Numbered from the stretch's first letter, positions 32,093 to 40,708 are shown. The stretch: 63,864 nt of DNA from CALARM01 sp964431735 (GCA_964431735.1 CAYSLJ010000015.1:1-63864); one strand, 5' to 3'. Program-made: numbers and translations. Notes: generated by a model from the letters alone, not told the origin.

Positions 32093-33625
32093 ATGAAATA
32101 TCTTTTCATTTTTATCATAGTAATGTTTGTGTTTTTTCAGTCGGGATGTAAAGAGAGGAATGGAAATATCAGGGCTTCCGGCACAGTAGAGGCTACTGAA
32201 ATAAATATGGCTGCGAAAGTGTCGGGGAGAGTTGAGAACTTTATAGAAGAAGGAAAAAGGGTGAAGAAAGGTCAGGATATTATATGGCTTGACAGGGATG
32301 AACTGACCCATCAGGCAGAACAATCGGAGGCTGCCCTTAAATCTGCACAGATTCAATTAACTCAGGCTGTAAAGCTGGCAGAACTTCAGAAATCTCAGAC
32401 TGAAACTCAGATACATGTAAGTAAAGCCTCTATAGATGCAACTCAGGCCCAGGTAGAACAGGCTGTATCAGGGTCAGACCTGCAGGTAACCCAGACAGGC
32501 ACGCAACTGGAACAGGTGCAACTTCGTCTTAAAGAGAGCATCGACGCTTATAATCAGGCCAGAGAAGCTCTTTCTGCCCAGATAACAGACAGTGAGACGA
32601 AAATAAAACAGGCCCAATCGGCACTTCAGGCATCGGAGAAGAAGCTGGACATTCTCCTTGAAGGTGCGAGACCGCAGGAAAGATCTCAGGCCAGATCTTC
32701 CTATGAGCAGGCTCTTGCAAATTATGAAAATGTCAAAAAAGATATGGAAAGAGCACAGAAATTATTTGATGAAGGTGTGATACCGGCGCAGCAGCTTGAT
32801 AGATCGAAAAATCTTTATGCATCTGCAGAAAGTGCTCTTAATATAGCAAGACAGAATTTGAGCCTTGTTCAGGAAGGCCCGAGAGCACAGGAAATAGAAA
32901 TAGCAAAACAGCAGGTAATGCAGGCACAGGAAGGGCTTAAATCAGCAGAATCTACAAAATTACTCGTGGAAATGAAAAAACAGCAATTGTCTATAGCAGA
33001 AAAACAGATAGAAGAGGCAAAGGCTGCTCTTGAACTTGCCGGTGCCGGATTTTTGCAGAACAGGATAAAAGAGCAACAGATAACAGTGACAAAAGCACAG
33101 TTAGAACAGGCAGAAGCAAATTATGAACTTGCCAGGGATAACTGGAAGATGGTAGAAGTAAAGAACAAAGATGTAGAAGGAGCAAGAGCACTTGTCAAAC
33201 AGAGGGAAGCAGCACTGAAACTTGCCAGAACACAGCTTCACAATTCTATCGTAAAATCTCCTATTGATGGTACTGTAAAATTAAAAGTAGCGGAAATAGG
33301 TGAAGTCATTCCGGCAGGAAGTACAATACTTAAACTTGCCAATTTGAATGATATATGGATTTCCGTATATATTCCAGAGGATCAATACGGTCAGATTAAA
33401 CTGAATGATAAGGCTGCTGTAACGGTTGACAGCTGGCCCGGTAAGTCCTTTGATGGTTATGTGAGCTATATAGCTTCAGAAGCACAGTTTACGCCTAAAA
33501 CCATACAGACACAGAAAGACAGAGTAACTCTTACCTACGAAGTCAGGGTAAAGGTAGATAATAAAGAACAGAAACTTATTCCCGGTATGCCAGCAGATGT
33601 GGAAATTTTAATATCAAAATCGTGA
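32093..33625 (+). CDS. HlyD-type membrane-fusion lipoprotein with extended coiled coil
   Basis: 510 residues, longer than the usual 320-400 of YbhG-like adaptors. A lipoprotein signal (VMFVFFQSGC, Cys19) would tether it to the inner membrane. After the biotinyl-lipoyl half (VSGRVENFIEEGKRVKKGQ) comes a very long Gln/Ala/Glu-rich helical hairpin (about 70-385) with several internally similar segments. The second lipoyl half (SPIDGTVKLKVAEIGEVI) and a beta-barrel (IWISVYIPEDQYG, VTVDSWPGKSFDG) follow. GGAGGTTTTTT precedes the ATG. It bridges the ABC-2 transporter and the TolC-like channel encoded next. Confidence 0.9.
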   Translation: MKYLFIFIIVMFVFFQSGCKERNGNIRASGTVEATEINMAAKVSGRVENFIEEGKRVKKGQDIIWLDRDELTHQAEQSEAALKSAQIQLTQAVKLAELQKSQTETQIHVSKASIDATQAQVEQAVSGSDLQVTQTGTQLEQVQLRLKESIDAYNQAREALSAQITDSETKIKQAQSALQASEKKLDILLEGARPQERSQARSSYEQALANYENVKKDMERAQKLFDEGVIPAQQLDRSKNLYASAESALNIARQNLSLVQEGPRAQEIEIAKQQVMQAQEGLKSAESTKLLVEMKKQQLSIAEKQIEEAKAALELAGAGFLQNRIKEQQITVTKAQLEQAEANYELARDNWKMVEVKNKDVEGARALVKQREAALKLARTQLHNSIVKSPIDGTVKLKVAEIGEVIPAGSTILKLANLNDIWISVYIPEDQYGQIKLNDKAAVTVDSWPGKSFDGYVSYIASEAQFTPKTIQTQKDRVTLTYEVRVKVDNKEQKLIPGMPADVEILISKS

Positions 33626-33644
33626 CGCGTTACGCGTAACGCGG
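33621..33644. repeat. Heptamer array after the HlyD-like gene
   Basis: CGTGACG, CGTTACG, CGTAACG, CGG. The first base pairs overlap the TGA stop of the HlyD-like gene (ATCGTGACG), so the array begins inside the coding end. Confidence 0.82.
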
Positions 33645-33698
33645 GAACGAACAGTTATAGTCATATTGGAAAGTGAGATGTAAAGAGTGAGCGAAATT

Positions 33699-35066
33699 AT
33701 GTATTACCCGTCACGCGTCACCCGTCACGCGTCACGAATTACAAAATATCTTTTTATAATATTCTTTTATACATTCTTAATTACTTCACTGGCAGCTCAA
33801 GAAATAAAAGAACCTGTTAAAATAGATCTTAAAACATGTATAGAAAATTCTCTTGCCACAGATCTGACTCTGAAAGAAGCCATTGCCGATGTGTCTGCAG
33901 CGGAAGGACAGCTCAGACAGGCGAGAGCAGGATTTTTTCCGTCACTCTCTGCTACCGCGTCATACAGTAAGAGAAATGAAGTGCCTGAAATTAAGATACC
34001 CGGTATACTTTCAGAGGGACTTATAGATGAAAACCAGCATGATGTAACTTTTACAATGAAATATCTTCTTTATGACGGAGGAGGAATCTCAAGTTTATCT
34101 TCTCAGGCAGAAGCGAATCTGGAAAGTTATAAAATAAATGAAGCAAAAACATCACAGGATGTTATTTATAAATCGACAATAGCTTATTTTAATGCACTCA
34201 GGTGGAAACATTTTGTCCATGTGGCAGAGGAATCGGTAGAACTGAGTAAAGAGCAGTTAGATATTGCTAAAAGTAGATTCGAAGCAGGTACTGCGGCAAA
34301 AGCAGATGTACTTAAAGCCGATGCTCAATTATCAGAATCTGAGATTAAGCTGTTAGATGCAACTAATAATTTTAATATTGCTCTCTCTTCATTAAATGAT
34401 ACCATGGGGATGTCTCTGACTACACCTCTGGAATTGAGTGAAGATTATGTTTATAAAGAATGGAATGTAACACTCGAAGGATGTCAGCAGGAAGCCATGA
34501 ATGAAAGACTTGAAATAAGAATAATAGAAAAAACTAAAGAATCTCTTTATTATGCAACAGAATTTGCAAAGAGTGCATGGTATCCTTCTATATTCCTGAA
34601 ATTAGATTATACCCCCTGTGGAAATTCCCTTCTTTCCATGAACAATACATTGGTTGGCACGGTAGGTGCACAGTTTAATATATTTGACGGATTTAAAACA
34701 GGGGGAAATGTCGATGAAGCAGAAGCAAAATATGAAAAAGTTACGATCAGAGAAGCAGATGTAAAGAAAAAAATAACTCTCGATGTACAGAAATCCTTTC
34801 TTACCTTTCGGAGTAACTCTAAAAAGGTTCTGGAGGTTGAAAAAAATCTTGAAGCATCAAAGGAAAGTTTCAGAGTCGCTCAGATCAGTTATAGAGAAGG
34901 TATAAGCCCTTTTATAGATGTAAATCAGGCACAACTGGTTCTTATAAATGCAGAGGTGAGCAAAGTTCAATCCATATTTGATTATTATGTGGCAAAACTG
35001 GATCTTCTCAGGGCGACAGGTTTGTTGAAAGAAAATTTTGATCCTTCGTCTTTAGATGAACATTGA
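33699..35066 (+). CDS. TolC-family outer-membrane efflux protein, N-terminus running through a heptamer array
   Basis: The mature part is a clear TolC-type channel of two internally related halves: IDLKTCIENSLATDLTLKEA near 35, LRQARAGFFPSLSATASYS near 65, then VLEVEKNLEASKESFRVAQISYREG and VNQAQLVLINAEVSKVQ near the end. The signal peptide (YLFIIFFYTFLITSLAAQE) is preceded by S-R-V-T-R-H-A-S-R-I-T, which is translated heptamer DNA. No ATG, GTG or TTG lies between the array and the signal peptide. Initiation must therefore be at ATG 33699 or GTG 33687, or at a non-standard ATT near 33738. With the ATG the protein has 455 residues. Confidence 0.88.
   Translation: MYYPSRVTRHASRITKYLFIIFFYTFLITSLAAQEIKEPVKIDLKTCIENSLATDLTLKEAIADVSAAEGQLRQARAGFFPSLSATASYSKRNEVPEIKIPGILSEGLIDENQHDVTFTMKYLLYDGGGISSLSSQAEANLESYKINEAKTSQDVIYKSTIAYFNALRWKHFVHVAEESVELSKEQLDIAKSRFEAGTAAKADVLKADAQLSESEIKLLDATNNFNIALSSLNDTMGMSLTTPLELSEDYVYKEWNVTLEGCQQEAMNERLEIRIIEKTKESLYYATEFAKSAWYPSIFLKLDYTPCGNSLLSMNNTLVGTVGAQFNIFDGFKTGGNVDEAEAKYEKVTIREADVKKKITLDVQKSFLTFRSNSKKVLEVEKNLEASKESFRVAQISYREGISPFIDVNQAQLVLINAEVSKVQSIFDYYVAKLDLLRATGLLKENFDPSSLDEH
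33704..33736. repeat. Heptamer array inside the 5' end of the TolC-like gene
   Basis: TTACCCG, TCACGCG, TCACCCG, TCACGCG, TCACG. In frame with the gene it supplies a basic peptide ahead of the signal sequence. Confidence 0.82.
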
Positions 35067-35081
35067 TCGAGTGAGTTTGTG

Positions 35082-35110
35082 CTCTCACGCATTACGCATT
35101 ACGCATTACG
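35082..35110. repeat. Heptamer array, CATTACG type
   Basis: CTCTCACG, CATTACG, CATTACG, CATTACG between the TolC-like and REC-HPt genes; the units are the GCGTAAT variant in reverse. Confidence 0.82.
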
Positions 35111-35134
35111 ATATATATTAAGAGGAGATATTCT

Positions 35135-35887
35135 ATGATAAAAATACTTCTGGCAGATGATAATATTGTTAACAGAAAAATAATTCTCGCTATACTTGAT
35201 AAAATGGGTTTTAAAGCAGATGTAGCAACGGATGGCAGGGAAGTGATAGAAGCTTTAGAAAAAGACTTCTATGATGTAATACTTATGGATATTTATATGC
35301 CCGGTATGACAGGTATTGAAACAACAAAACATATAAGAGAATGTTTACCGAAGGAAAAACAGCCTCTTATAATAGCCATGACCGCCGGAAGGATTGAAGG
35401 AGACAGGGATGCCTGTTTCAGTGCAGGTATGAATGGTTATATACATAAACCTGTGAATAAAGAGACATTATCTGAAGCCATTGAAAATTGTAAAAAAGGT
35501 AATTTGGCCGGGAAGTTTTTTATTCAGGAAGAAAGTGAAGAACAAATTTTTAATAAATCTGAAATAATGAAACGATTGAGCGGAGATAAAGATTTGATAC
35601 ATGATATAGTAGAACTGTTTATCAGTAATGGCCCTCTTCAATTTGATAAATTAAAGAAAGCTCTCGATAATAATGACAGAGAGCGTCTGAAGATTACAGC
35701 CCATACCATCAAAGGATCGGCGAGAAATGTCAGTGCCTCTCAGGTGGCTTCCAATGCTTTTGAAATAGAAAAAAAATCAGGAGAAGAAAGTCTTGAAGAG
35801 ATTTCTTTACTTATAAAAAAACTTGAAGACAGCTACTATAAATTTAAGGAATTTGTAAGCAGAGATTATTTATCTGATGAAATATGA
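35135..35887 (+). CDS. REC-HPt two-component protein
   Basis: 250 residues. The receiver domain carries ILLADDNIVNRKI, DVILMDIYMPGMTG (Asp near 53), AMTA and HKPV. An HPt domain follows near 140-245, with AHTIKGSARNVSA holding the phosphorylatable His near 192. Such proteins receive a phosphate on Asp and/or relay it through His. AAGAGGAG precedes the ATG. Its stop overlaps the start of the next ATPase gene (ATGA), placing a phosphorelay component inside an efflux operon, which is unusual. The kinase at 27974 is a possible partner. Confidence 0.9.
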   Translation: MIKILLADDNIVNRKIILAILDKMGFKADVATDGREVIEALEKDFYDVILMDIYMPGMTGIETTKHIRECLPKEKQPLIIAMTAGRIEGDRDACFSAGMNGYIHKPVNKETLSEAIENCKKGNLAGKFFIQEESEEQIFNKSEIMKRLSGDKDLIHDIVELFISNGPLQFDKLKKALDNNDRERLKITAHTIKGSARNVSASQVASNAFEIEKKSGEESLEEISLLIKKLEDSYYKFKEFVSRDYLSDEI

Positions 35888-36837
35888 TGATAGAAACTAT
35901 TAACCTGACAAGAAAGTTTAATGGAATTACAGCGGTAAATTCTCTATCTCTCTCTGTAAAGAAAGGGGAAATATTTGCTCTCGTAGGTCCTGACGGAGCA
36001 GGTAAAACTACCACTATGAGAATGCTCACTGCCATTATGGATCCTACGGAAGGAGAAGCCAGAGTGGCAGGTTTCGATATAAGAACCGAAGGGGAAGCTT
36101 TGAGAGAACATATTGCCTATATGTCACAGAGATTTGGTCTCTATGAAGATCTTACGGTAGAGGAGAATATGGTTTTTTATGCAGATCTCTATGATATTCC
36201 TTATAAAGAAAGGCCCGGCCTTATGGAAAAACTCCTGTCTTTCAGTCAGATGAAACCTTTTCGTAAACGTCTTGCAGGCAATCTTTCAGGAGGTATGAAA
36301 CAGAAGCTCGGTCTTGCATGTGCACTCATCCATAAGCCTGATGTGCTGTTTCTTGATGAACCTACAAACGGTGTTGACCCCATATCCAGGAGGGAATTCT
36401 GGGGGATTTTATATGAATTGCTTCAGGAACAGGTAACAATATTTGTTTCCACTGCATATCTGGATGAAGCAGAAAGAGCAAATAAGGTAGGTTTTATTCA
36501 TAAAGGAAATCTCCTTTTACAGGACACGCCGTCAGGGATGGCACAAAAATTTCCCTTTATACTGATGGCAGTAAAATCTTCTGATAACAGAAAATCAAGG
36601 GATATTCTGAATAAAGAGCCTCTTATCATGAAGTGCAAGATTTTCGGCGAATATCTCCATGTAATGCTCGAAAAATATTTTAAAGAATGGGATAAAATCT
36701 GGAAAAAACTGGAAGATAACGGACTTCACGTATATGAAAAAAGACAGGTAAAACCTTCACTTGAAGATTGTTTTATAAATCTTGTGGAAGAAGAAGGAGG
36801 GAAAAGATTTCCCTATTCAGGATTTTTGAATAAGTAA
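35884..36837 (+). CDS. ABC transporter ATPase, corresponds to the N-terminal half of YbhF
   Basis: 317 residues: Walker A GPDGAGKTTT near 37, Q-loop YMSQRFGLY near 79, signature LSGGMKQKLGL near 137, Walker B LIHKPDVLFLDEPTNGVDP near 152. The switch-loop His is Ala (VSTAYLDEAE), a feature of the degenerate first ATPase of fused YbhF-like proteins. The C-terminal tail (VKPSLEDCFINLVEE) is where the fused proteins pass to the second ATPase. Here the second half is a separate gene 419 bases downstream. Powers drug or xenobiotic export with the two ABC-2 permeases. Confidence 0.9.
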   Translation: MMIETINLTRKFNGITAVNSLSLSVKKGEIFALVGPDGAGKTTTMRMLTAIMDPTEGEARVAGFDIRTEGEALREHIAYMSQRFGLYEDLTVEENMVFYADLYDIPYKERPGLMEKLLSFSQMKPFRKRLAGNLSGGMKQKLGLACALIHKPDVLFLDEPTNGVDPISRREFWGILYELLQEQVTIFVSTAYLDEAERANKVGFIHKGNLLLQDTPSGMAQKFPFILMAVKSSDNRKSRDILNKEPLIMKCKIFGEYLHVMLEKYFKEWDKIWKKLEDNGLHVYEKRQVKPSLEDCFINLVEEEGGKRFPYSGFLNK

Positions 36838-36889
36838 TCCTTATGACAGGTCAGTCTTATTGAGTAAGCATAAATAATGCATATATGAT

Positions 36890-36907
36890 ATCGTGACGCG
36901 TAACGCG
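36890..36907. repeat. Heptamer array, left part, interrupted by the 210-bp element
   Basis: ATCGTGACGCG, TAACGCG. CATAAATAATGCATAT lies just upstream, at 36869-36884. Confidence 0.8.
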
Positions 36908-37117
36908 CAATGGCGTTAAGTTAAGAAACATATAGCAAATTGGCTGCCTGGTGCTCTGGAGAAAAAATATCACGGCGGCACAAGTGTATTTAATTGATAT
37001 ACAGTGTAAAGTAGCATGATGTAAGCTCTAACAGATATAAATGTTACAGTTTAGATTTTTTCGGAGGAGCGCCAGGCAGCCAATTTAGACGGTTATAACG
37101 TTAACTTAATGCCATTG
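36908..37117 (+). mobile_element. 210-bp MITE-like element, intact copy (direct)
   Basis: Same sequence as 31195-31404 in opposite orientation: outer ends CAATGGCGTTAAGTTAAG and TTAACTTAATGCCATTG, inner ends ATTGGCTGCCTGGTGCTC and GAGCGCCAGGCAGCCAAT. It sits inside a heptamer array and separates the two halves of the YbhF-like ATPase. The 36838-37256 gap holds only this element and arrays. Confidence 0.82.
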
Positions 37118-37142
37118 CGCGTAACGCGTGACGCGTGACGGG
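37118..37142. repeat. Heptamer array, right part
   Basis: CGCGTAA, CGCGTGA, CGCGTGA, CGGG resumes the period after the element. Confidence 0.8.
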
Positions 37143-37186
37143 AGGAAAACGTTTGTCACATGCTTATGCCCGGGTCGGTAAATAAT

Positions 37187-37241
37187 TCGTGATGCGTAAT
37201 GCGTAATGCGTAACATGCGTATCACCCATCATGCTTTACGA
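37187..37241. repeat. Heptamer array, GCGTAAT type with inverted tail
   Basis: CGTGATG, CGTAATG, CGTAATG, CGTAACATG, then the inverted units CGTATCACCCATCATG and CTTTACG. It ends 15 bases before the next start codon. Confidence 0.78.
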
Positions 37242-37256
37242 GGTTATATATAATTT

Positions 37257-38192
37257 ATGAATGAATTTACCGTAACAGCTGAAAACCTTACAAAGAAATT
37301 TGATTCTTTTATTGCCGTGAATAATGTGAATTTTTCGGTAAAAAAAGGTGAAATTTTCGGTTTTTTAGGCCCTAACGGAGCGGGAAAATCCACTACAATA
37401 CGCATGCTCTGCGGTCTCCTTACACCTACCGGAGGGAAAGGATGGGTCGGAGGCTATAATATTTCTACGGAAAGTGAACAGATAAAAAGAATAATAGGTT
37501 ATATGTCACAGAAATTTTCTCTTTATCAGGATCTGACGGTAGAAGAAAATATAAGATTTTACAGCGGAGTATATAATATAAAAGAGGAAAAAAAGAAAGA
37601 AAGAATGGAATGGGTTTTATCTATGGCAGGTCTTACGGATATGAGAAAATCCCTCACATCTGTTCTTTCCGGAGGATGGAAACAGCGTCTTGCTCTGGGC
37701 TGTGCAATTCTCCATGAACCTCAAATACTTTTTCTCGATGAACCTACCTCAGGAGTAGACCCTATAGCGAGAAGGGATTTCTGGGAACTTATATACGATC
37801 TGGCATCTCAGGGAGTAACAGTATTTGTAACAACTCATTATATGGACGAAGCAGAATACTGTGATAGAATGTCTCTGATGTACGGAGGGAAAATTATAGC
37901 TCTTGGAACGTCCATGGAATTAAAAGAAAAATATTTTCCCTATGATATTTATTCCCTTGACTGTGCTAACGCGGCTTCTATACTGGGAAAATTGAAACAG
38001 ATGGATACAATTGCCGATGCAGCTCTTTTCGGACATTCCGTTCATATAATTGTGAAAGATAAAAATATGACTCCAGAGAGACTCAATAGAGCTATTGAGG
38101 AAATATGTGAAATAGAGAGCCTTGAAAAGATTACTCCCAGTCTTGAAGATGTATTTGTATGGCTTATAGAAAAGGAGAAGAGTGAAGGGTGA
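37257..38192 (+). CDS. ABC transporter ATPase, corresponds to the C-terminal half of YbhF
   Basis: 311 residues: Walker A GPNGAGKSTT near 39, YMSQKFSLYQDLTVEENI near 81, signature LSGGWKQRLAL near 139, Walker B LFLDEPTSGVDP near 160, and an intact switch His in VTTHYMDEAE near 193. This is the catalytically complete partner of the ATPase at 35884. Residues ITPSLEDVFVWLIEKE close the protein as in fused homologues. The ribosome-binding site is weak (GAGG at 12 bases). Confidence 0.9.
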   Translation: MNEFTVTAENLTKKFDSFIAVNNVNFSVKKGEIFGFLGPNGAGKSTTIRMLCGLLTPTGGKGWVGGYNISTESEQIKRIIGYMSQKFSLYQDLTVEENIRFYSGVYNIKEEKKKERMEWVLSMAGLTDMRKSLTSVLSGGWKQRLALGCAILHEPQILFLDEPTSGVDPIARRDFWELIYDLASQGVTVFVTTHYMDEAEYCDRMSLMYGGKIIALGTSMELKEKYFPYDIYSLDCANAASILGKLKQMDTIADAALFGHSVHIIVKDKNMTPERLNRAIEEICEIESLEKITPSLEDVFVWLIEKEKSEG

Positions 38193-38328
38193 GTCGTGAA
38201 AAGTGAATAGTGAATAGTGAATAGTGAGTAGTGGCGTTTAATTAAACGCCCTGGGATTAAACACGCATTACGCGTCACGCGTTACGCGTTACGCGTCACG
38301 ATTATAGTATCACCCGTTACGCGTCACG
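38184..38328. repeat. GTGAATA array, palindrome and CG-rich array in tandem
   Basis: Three modules in a row: GTGAAAA/GTGAATA/GTGAGTA heptamers (38184-38234), the perfect palindrome GGCGTTTAATTAAACGCC (38233-38250), and CACGCATTACGCGTCACG-type heptamers (38262-38300, 38308-38328). The first overlaps the end of the ATPase gene. Confidence 0.82.
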
Positions 38329-38341
38329 AATTTATAGAATT

Positions 38342-39472
38342 ATGAAACTTATAAGATTAAAGGCAATCGCCAGAAAAGAAATAATACAGATAATAAGAGA
38401 CCCCAGGAGTCTTGCCATGGCAATACTTATGCCTGTTGTAATGATTTTTCTTTACAGCTACTGCCTTTCTCTTAATGTGGAACATCTTTCTACAGTCGTA
38501 TGGGATCAGGACAGACAGGAACTTTCACGGGAATATCTAGATCGTTTCAGAAATACAAAATATTTTGATGTAACACATTATGCCACCGGTTATAAGGAAA
38601 TGACCGAATTTATGGATAGTGGTATCTGTTCTGTGGGCATAGTCATACCCCATAATTTTACCGAATATCTCAAACGATCAGATGAAGCAGAAGTGCAGGT
38701 TATGATAGACGGAAGTGATACGAATGTTGCAAATACTGCCAGAGGCTATGTGACAGCCATTACACAGATATATAATCTGGAACTTGCCGAAAAACCTCTC
38801 TCGGATAAAGGTATAAAGTTAGGTACAGTAATAGATAACAGGGTAAGGGTTTTATATAATGAAGAACTGGAAAGCAGAAATTTTATTATTCCCGGACTCA
38901 TAGCAGTGGTAATCATGGTAGTGGCTTCTTTACTTACAGCACTTACAATAGCAAAAGAATGGGACAGAGGAACTATGGAGCAATTAATAGCCACCCCTGT
39001 AACAGCAAGGGAAATTATCACGGGAAAACTGATACCATATATAATTATAGGTTTTATAGATGTAATGCTGGCTGTGGCAACAGGAACAATTATATTTAAA
39101 GTTCCTCTAAGGGGAAGTTTTCTGGAAGTTATAGGATTTTCATTGATTTTTATTACAGGTGTCATGGCCTGGGGCATTATGCTTTCCGTTATGGCAAAAA
39201 ATCAGCTCCTTGCATCTCAAATGGCAATACTGACAACCTTTCTCCCTTCCTTCTGGCTTTCAGGATTTATGTTTCCCATATACTGTATGCCCTCTGTAAT
39301 ACAGTATATATCATATATAGTACCTGCAAAATATTTTATCATTATAATGAAAGGTATATTTCTCAAGGGTATTGGCCTTGATATTTTATGGTTTCCCGGA
39401 CTGCTGCTGTTACTTTATACCATTGCAGTTTATAACAATGCCTGTCTCAGGTTTAAAAAGAAACTTTTGTAA
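38342..39472 (+). CDS. ABC-2 type permease (YbhS-like)
   Basis: 376 residues: an N-terminal membrane span (MAILMPVVMIFLYSYCLSL), a large extracytoplasmic domain (about 45-175), then five spans from IIPGLIAVVIMVVASLLTAL onward. The ABC-2 motif EWDRGTMEQLIATPVTAREII lies near 215. It forms one half of the transmembrane domain of the exporter, with the permease at 39602. Confidence 0.9.
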   Translation: MKLIRLKAIARKEIIQIIRDPRSLAMAILMPVVMIFLYSYCLSLNVEHLSTVVWDQDRQELSREYLDRFRNTKYFDVTHYATGYKEMTEFMDSGICSVGIVIPHNFTEYLKRSDEAEVQVMIDGSDTNVANTARGYVTAITQIYNLELAEKPLSDKGIKLGTVIDNRVRVLYNEELESRNFIIPGLIAVVIMVVASLLTALTIAKEWDRGTMEQLIATPVTAREIITGKLIPYIIIGFIDVMLAVATGTIIFKVPLRGSFLEVIGFSLIFITGVMAWGIMLSVMAKNQLLASQMAILTTFLPSFWLSGFMFPIYCMPSVIQYISYIVPAKYFIIIMKGIFLKGIGLDILWFPGLLLLLYTIAVYNNACLRFKKKLL

Positions 39473-39558
39473 ATCATGAAGGGTGAAGGGAGTATAAGTT
39501 CCCATTCTTCATTGTGTCCACCTGCTCATGGTTGTTTGAACGAAATTTATGAGAGTTA

Positions 39559-39596
39559 ATCTCGCGTCACGCGTCACGCGTTACGCGTTACGAGAT
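39559..39596. repeat. Heptamer array, the last one in the window
   Basis: ATCTCGCGTCACG, CGTCACG, CGTTACG, CGTTACGAGAT; the outer ATCTCG/CGAGAT pair. No comparable array is found from here to 63864. Confidence 0.85.
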
Positions 39597-39601
39597 TTAA
39601 A

Positions 39602-40708
39602 ATGTTTGAACGAATAAAACAGATATTAATAAAAGAATTTATACAGACCTTTAGAGAACCGAAGTTAAGGGCCATGATATTTATAACCCCTTTTCTTCAG
39701 TTGTTTATCTTCGGTTATGCAGCCACAACCGATATAAAACATATTCCCATTGCTGTCCTGGACAGAAGCAGAAGCTTTGAAAGCAGGAACCTTATAGAGC
39801 AGTTTACACAATCAGGTTATTTTAACCTTGACTATTATTGTGACAGAGAAGAAGATCTTATAAGATTACTGGAAAAAAGCGATGTGAAAGCTACTCTTAA
39901 CATACCGCCTGATTTTGCCTCTGAACTTCAGAGGACAGGAGGGGCAAAAATACAGATGCTTATAGATGGCACTGAATCGACAACTTCCTATACGGTTCTT
40001 AACTATTCCACCCGTATCGTAACCAATTACAGCCAGCAATTAAAGCCTCTTCCCGACGGTATACCGTCTATAAAACTTGAAGACAGATTCTGGTATAATC
40101 CCCGGCTTGAAAGCAGTAATTTTTTTATTCCCGGTGTTATAGCCATGCTTATAACAATAACTGTTATCAATTTTACCGCTCTGGCAATAGTCAAAGAAAG
40201 AGAAATGGGTACCATAGAGCAGCTCATGGTTACACCCATACGTCCTGTAGAACTTATAATAGGAAAAACTGTTCCTTTCGGTATAATAGGAATCGGTCAG
40301 GTTATTTTTATAACAATAGCCGGATTGCTGTGGTTTCAGGTGCCTCTTAACGGCAGTATTCCCCTGTTATGTGTTGCAACCGTTATTTATATAATAAATG
40401 CCCTTGGAATAGGCCTTTATATTTCTACTGTCTGTAAAACCCTTCAACAGGCTATGATGAGCGGGTTTTTCTATCTTTTCCCCGCTATTTTACTTTCAGG
40501 TTTTGTATTCCCGATAAAGAATATGCCCTATGGTTTTCAATTACTTACCTATATAAATCCAATGAGATATTTTATAAATATATTGAGAGGAATATTTCTC
40601 AGGGGAAATGATATTTCCGTGCTTTATCCTGAATTGATTCCCATGGTATTTATTGGTATTTTTATATTTACTATGAGCGTAAGAAAATTTAAGAAAAAAA
40701 TAGATTAA
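39602..40708 (+). CDS. ABC-2 type permease (YbhR-like)
   Basis: 368 residues with the same layout as its upstream neighbour: span at about 22-38, extracytoplasmic loop, then FIPGVIAMLITITVINFTAL, KEREMGTIEQLMVTPIRPVE near 200 and four more spans. Second half of the permease. The start codon directly follows a heptamer array, leaving no obvious ribosome-binding site (GAGATTTAAA only). Ends 4 bases into a convergent gene. Confidence 0.9.
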   Translation: MFERIKQILIKEFIQTFREPKLRAMIFITPFLQLFIFGYAATTDIKHIPIAVLDRSRSFESRNLIEQFTQSGYFNLDYYCDREEDLIRLLEKSDVKATLNIPPDFASELQRTGGAKIQMLIDGTESTTSYTVLNYSTRIVTNYSQQLKPLPDGIPSIKLEDRFWYNPRLESSNFFIPGVIAMLITITVINFTALAIVKEREMGTIEQLMVTPIRPVELIIGKTVPFGIIGIGQVIFITIAGLLWFQVPLNGSIPLLCVATVIYIINALGIGLYISTVCKTLQQAMMSGFFYLFPAILLSGFVFPIKNMPYGFQLLTYINPMRYFINILRGIFLRGNDISVLYPELIPMVFIGIFIFTMSVRKFKKKID

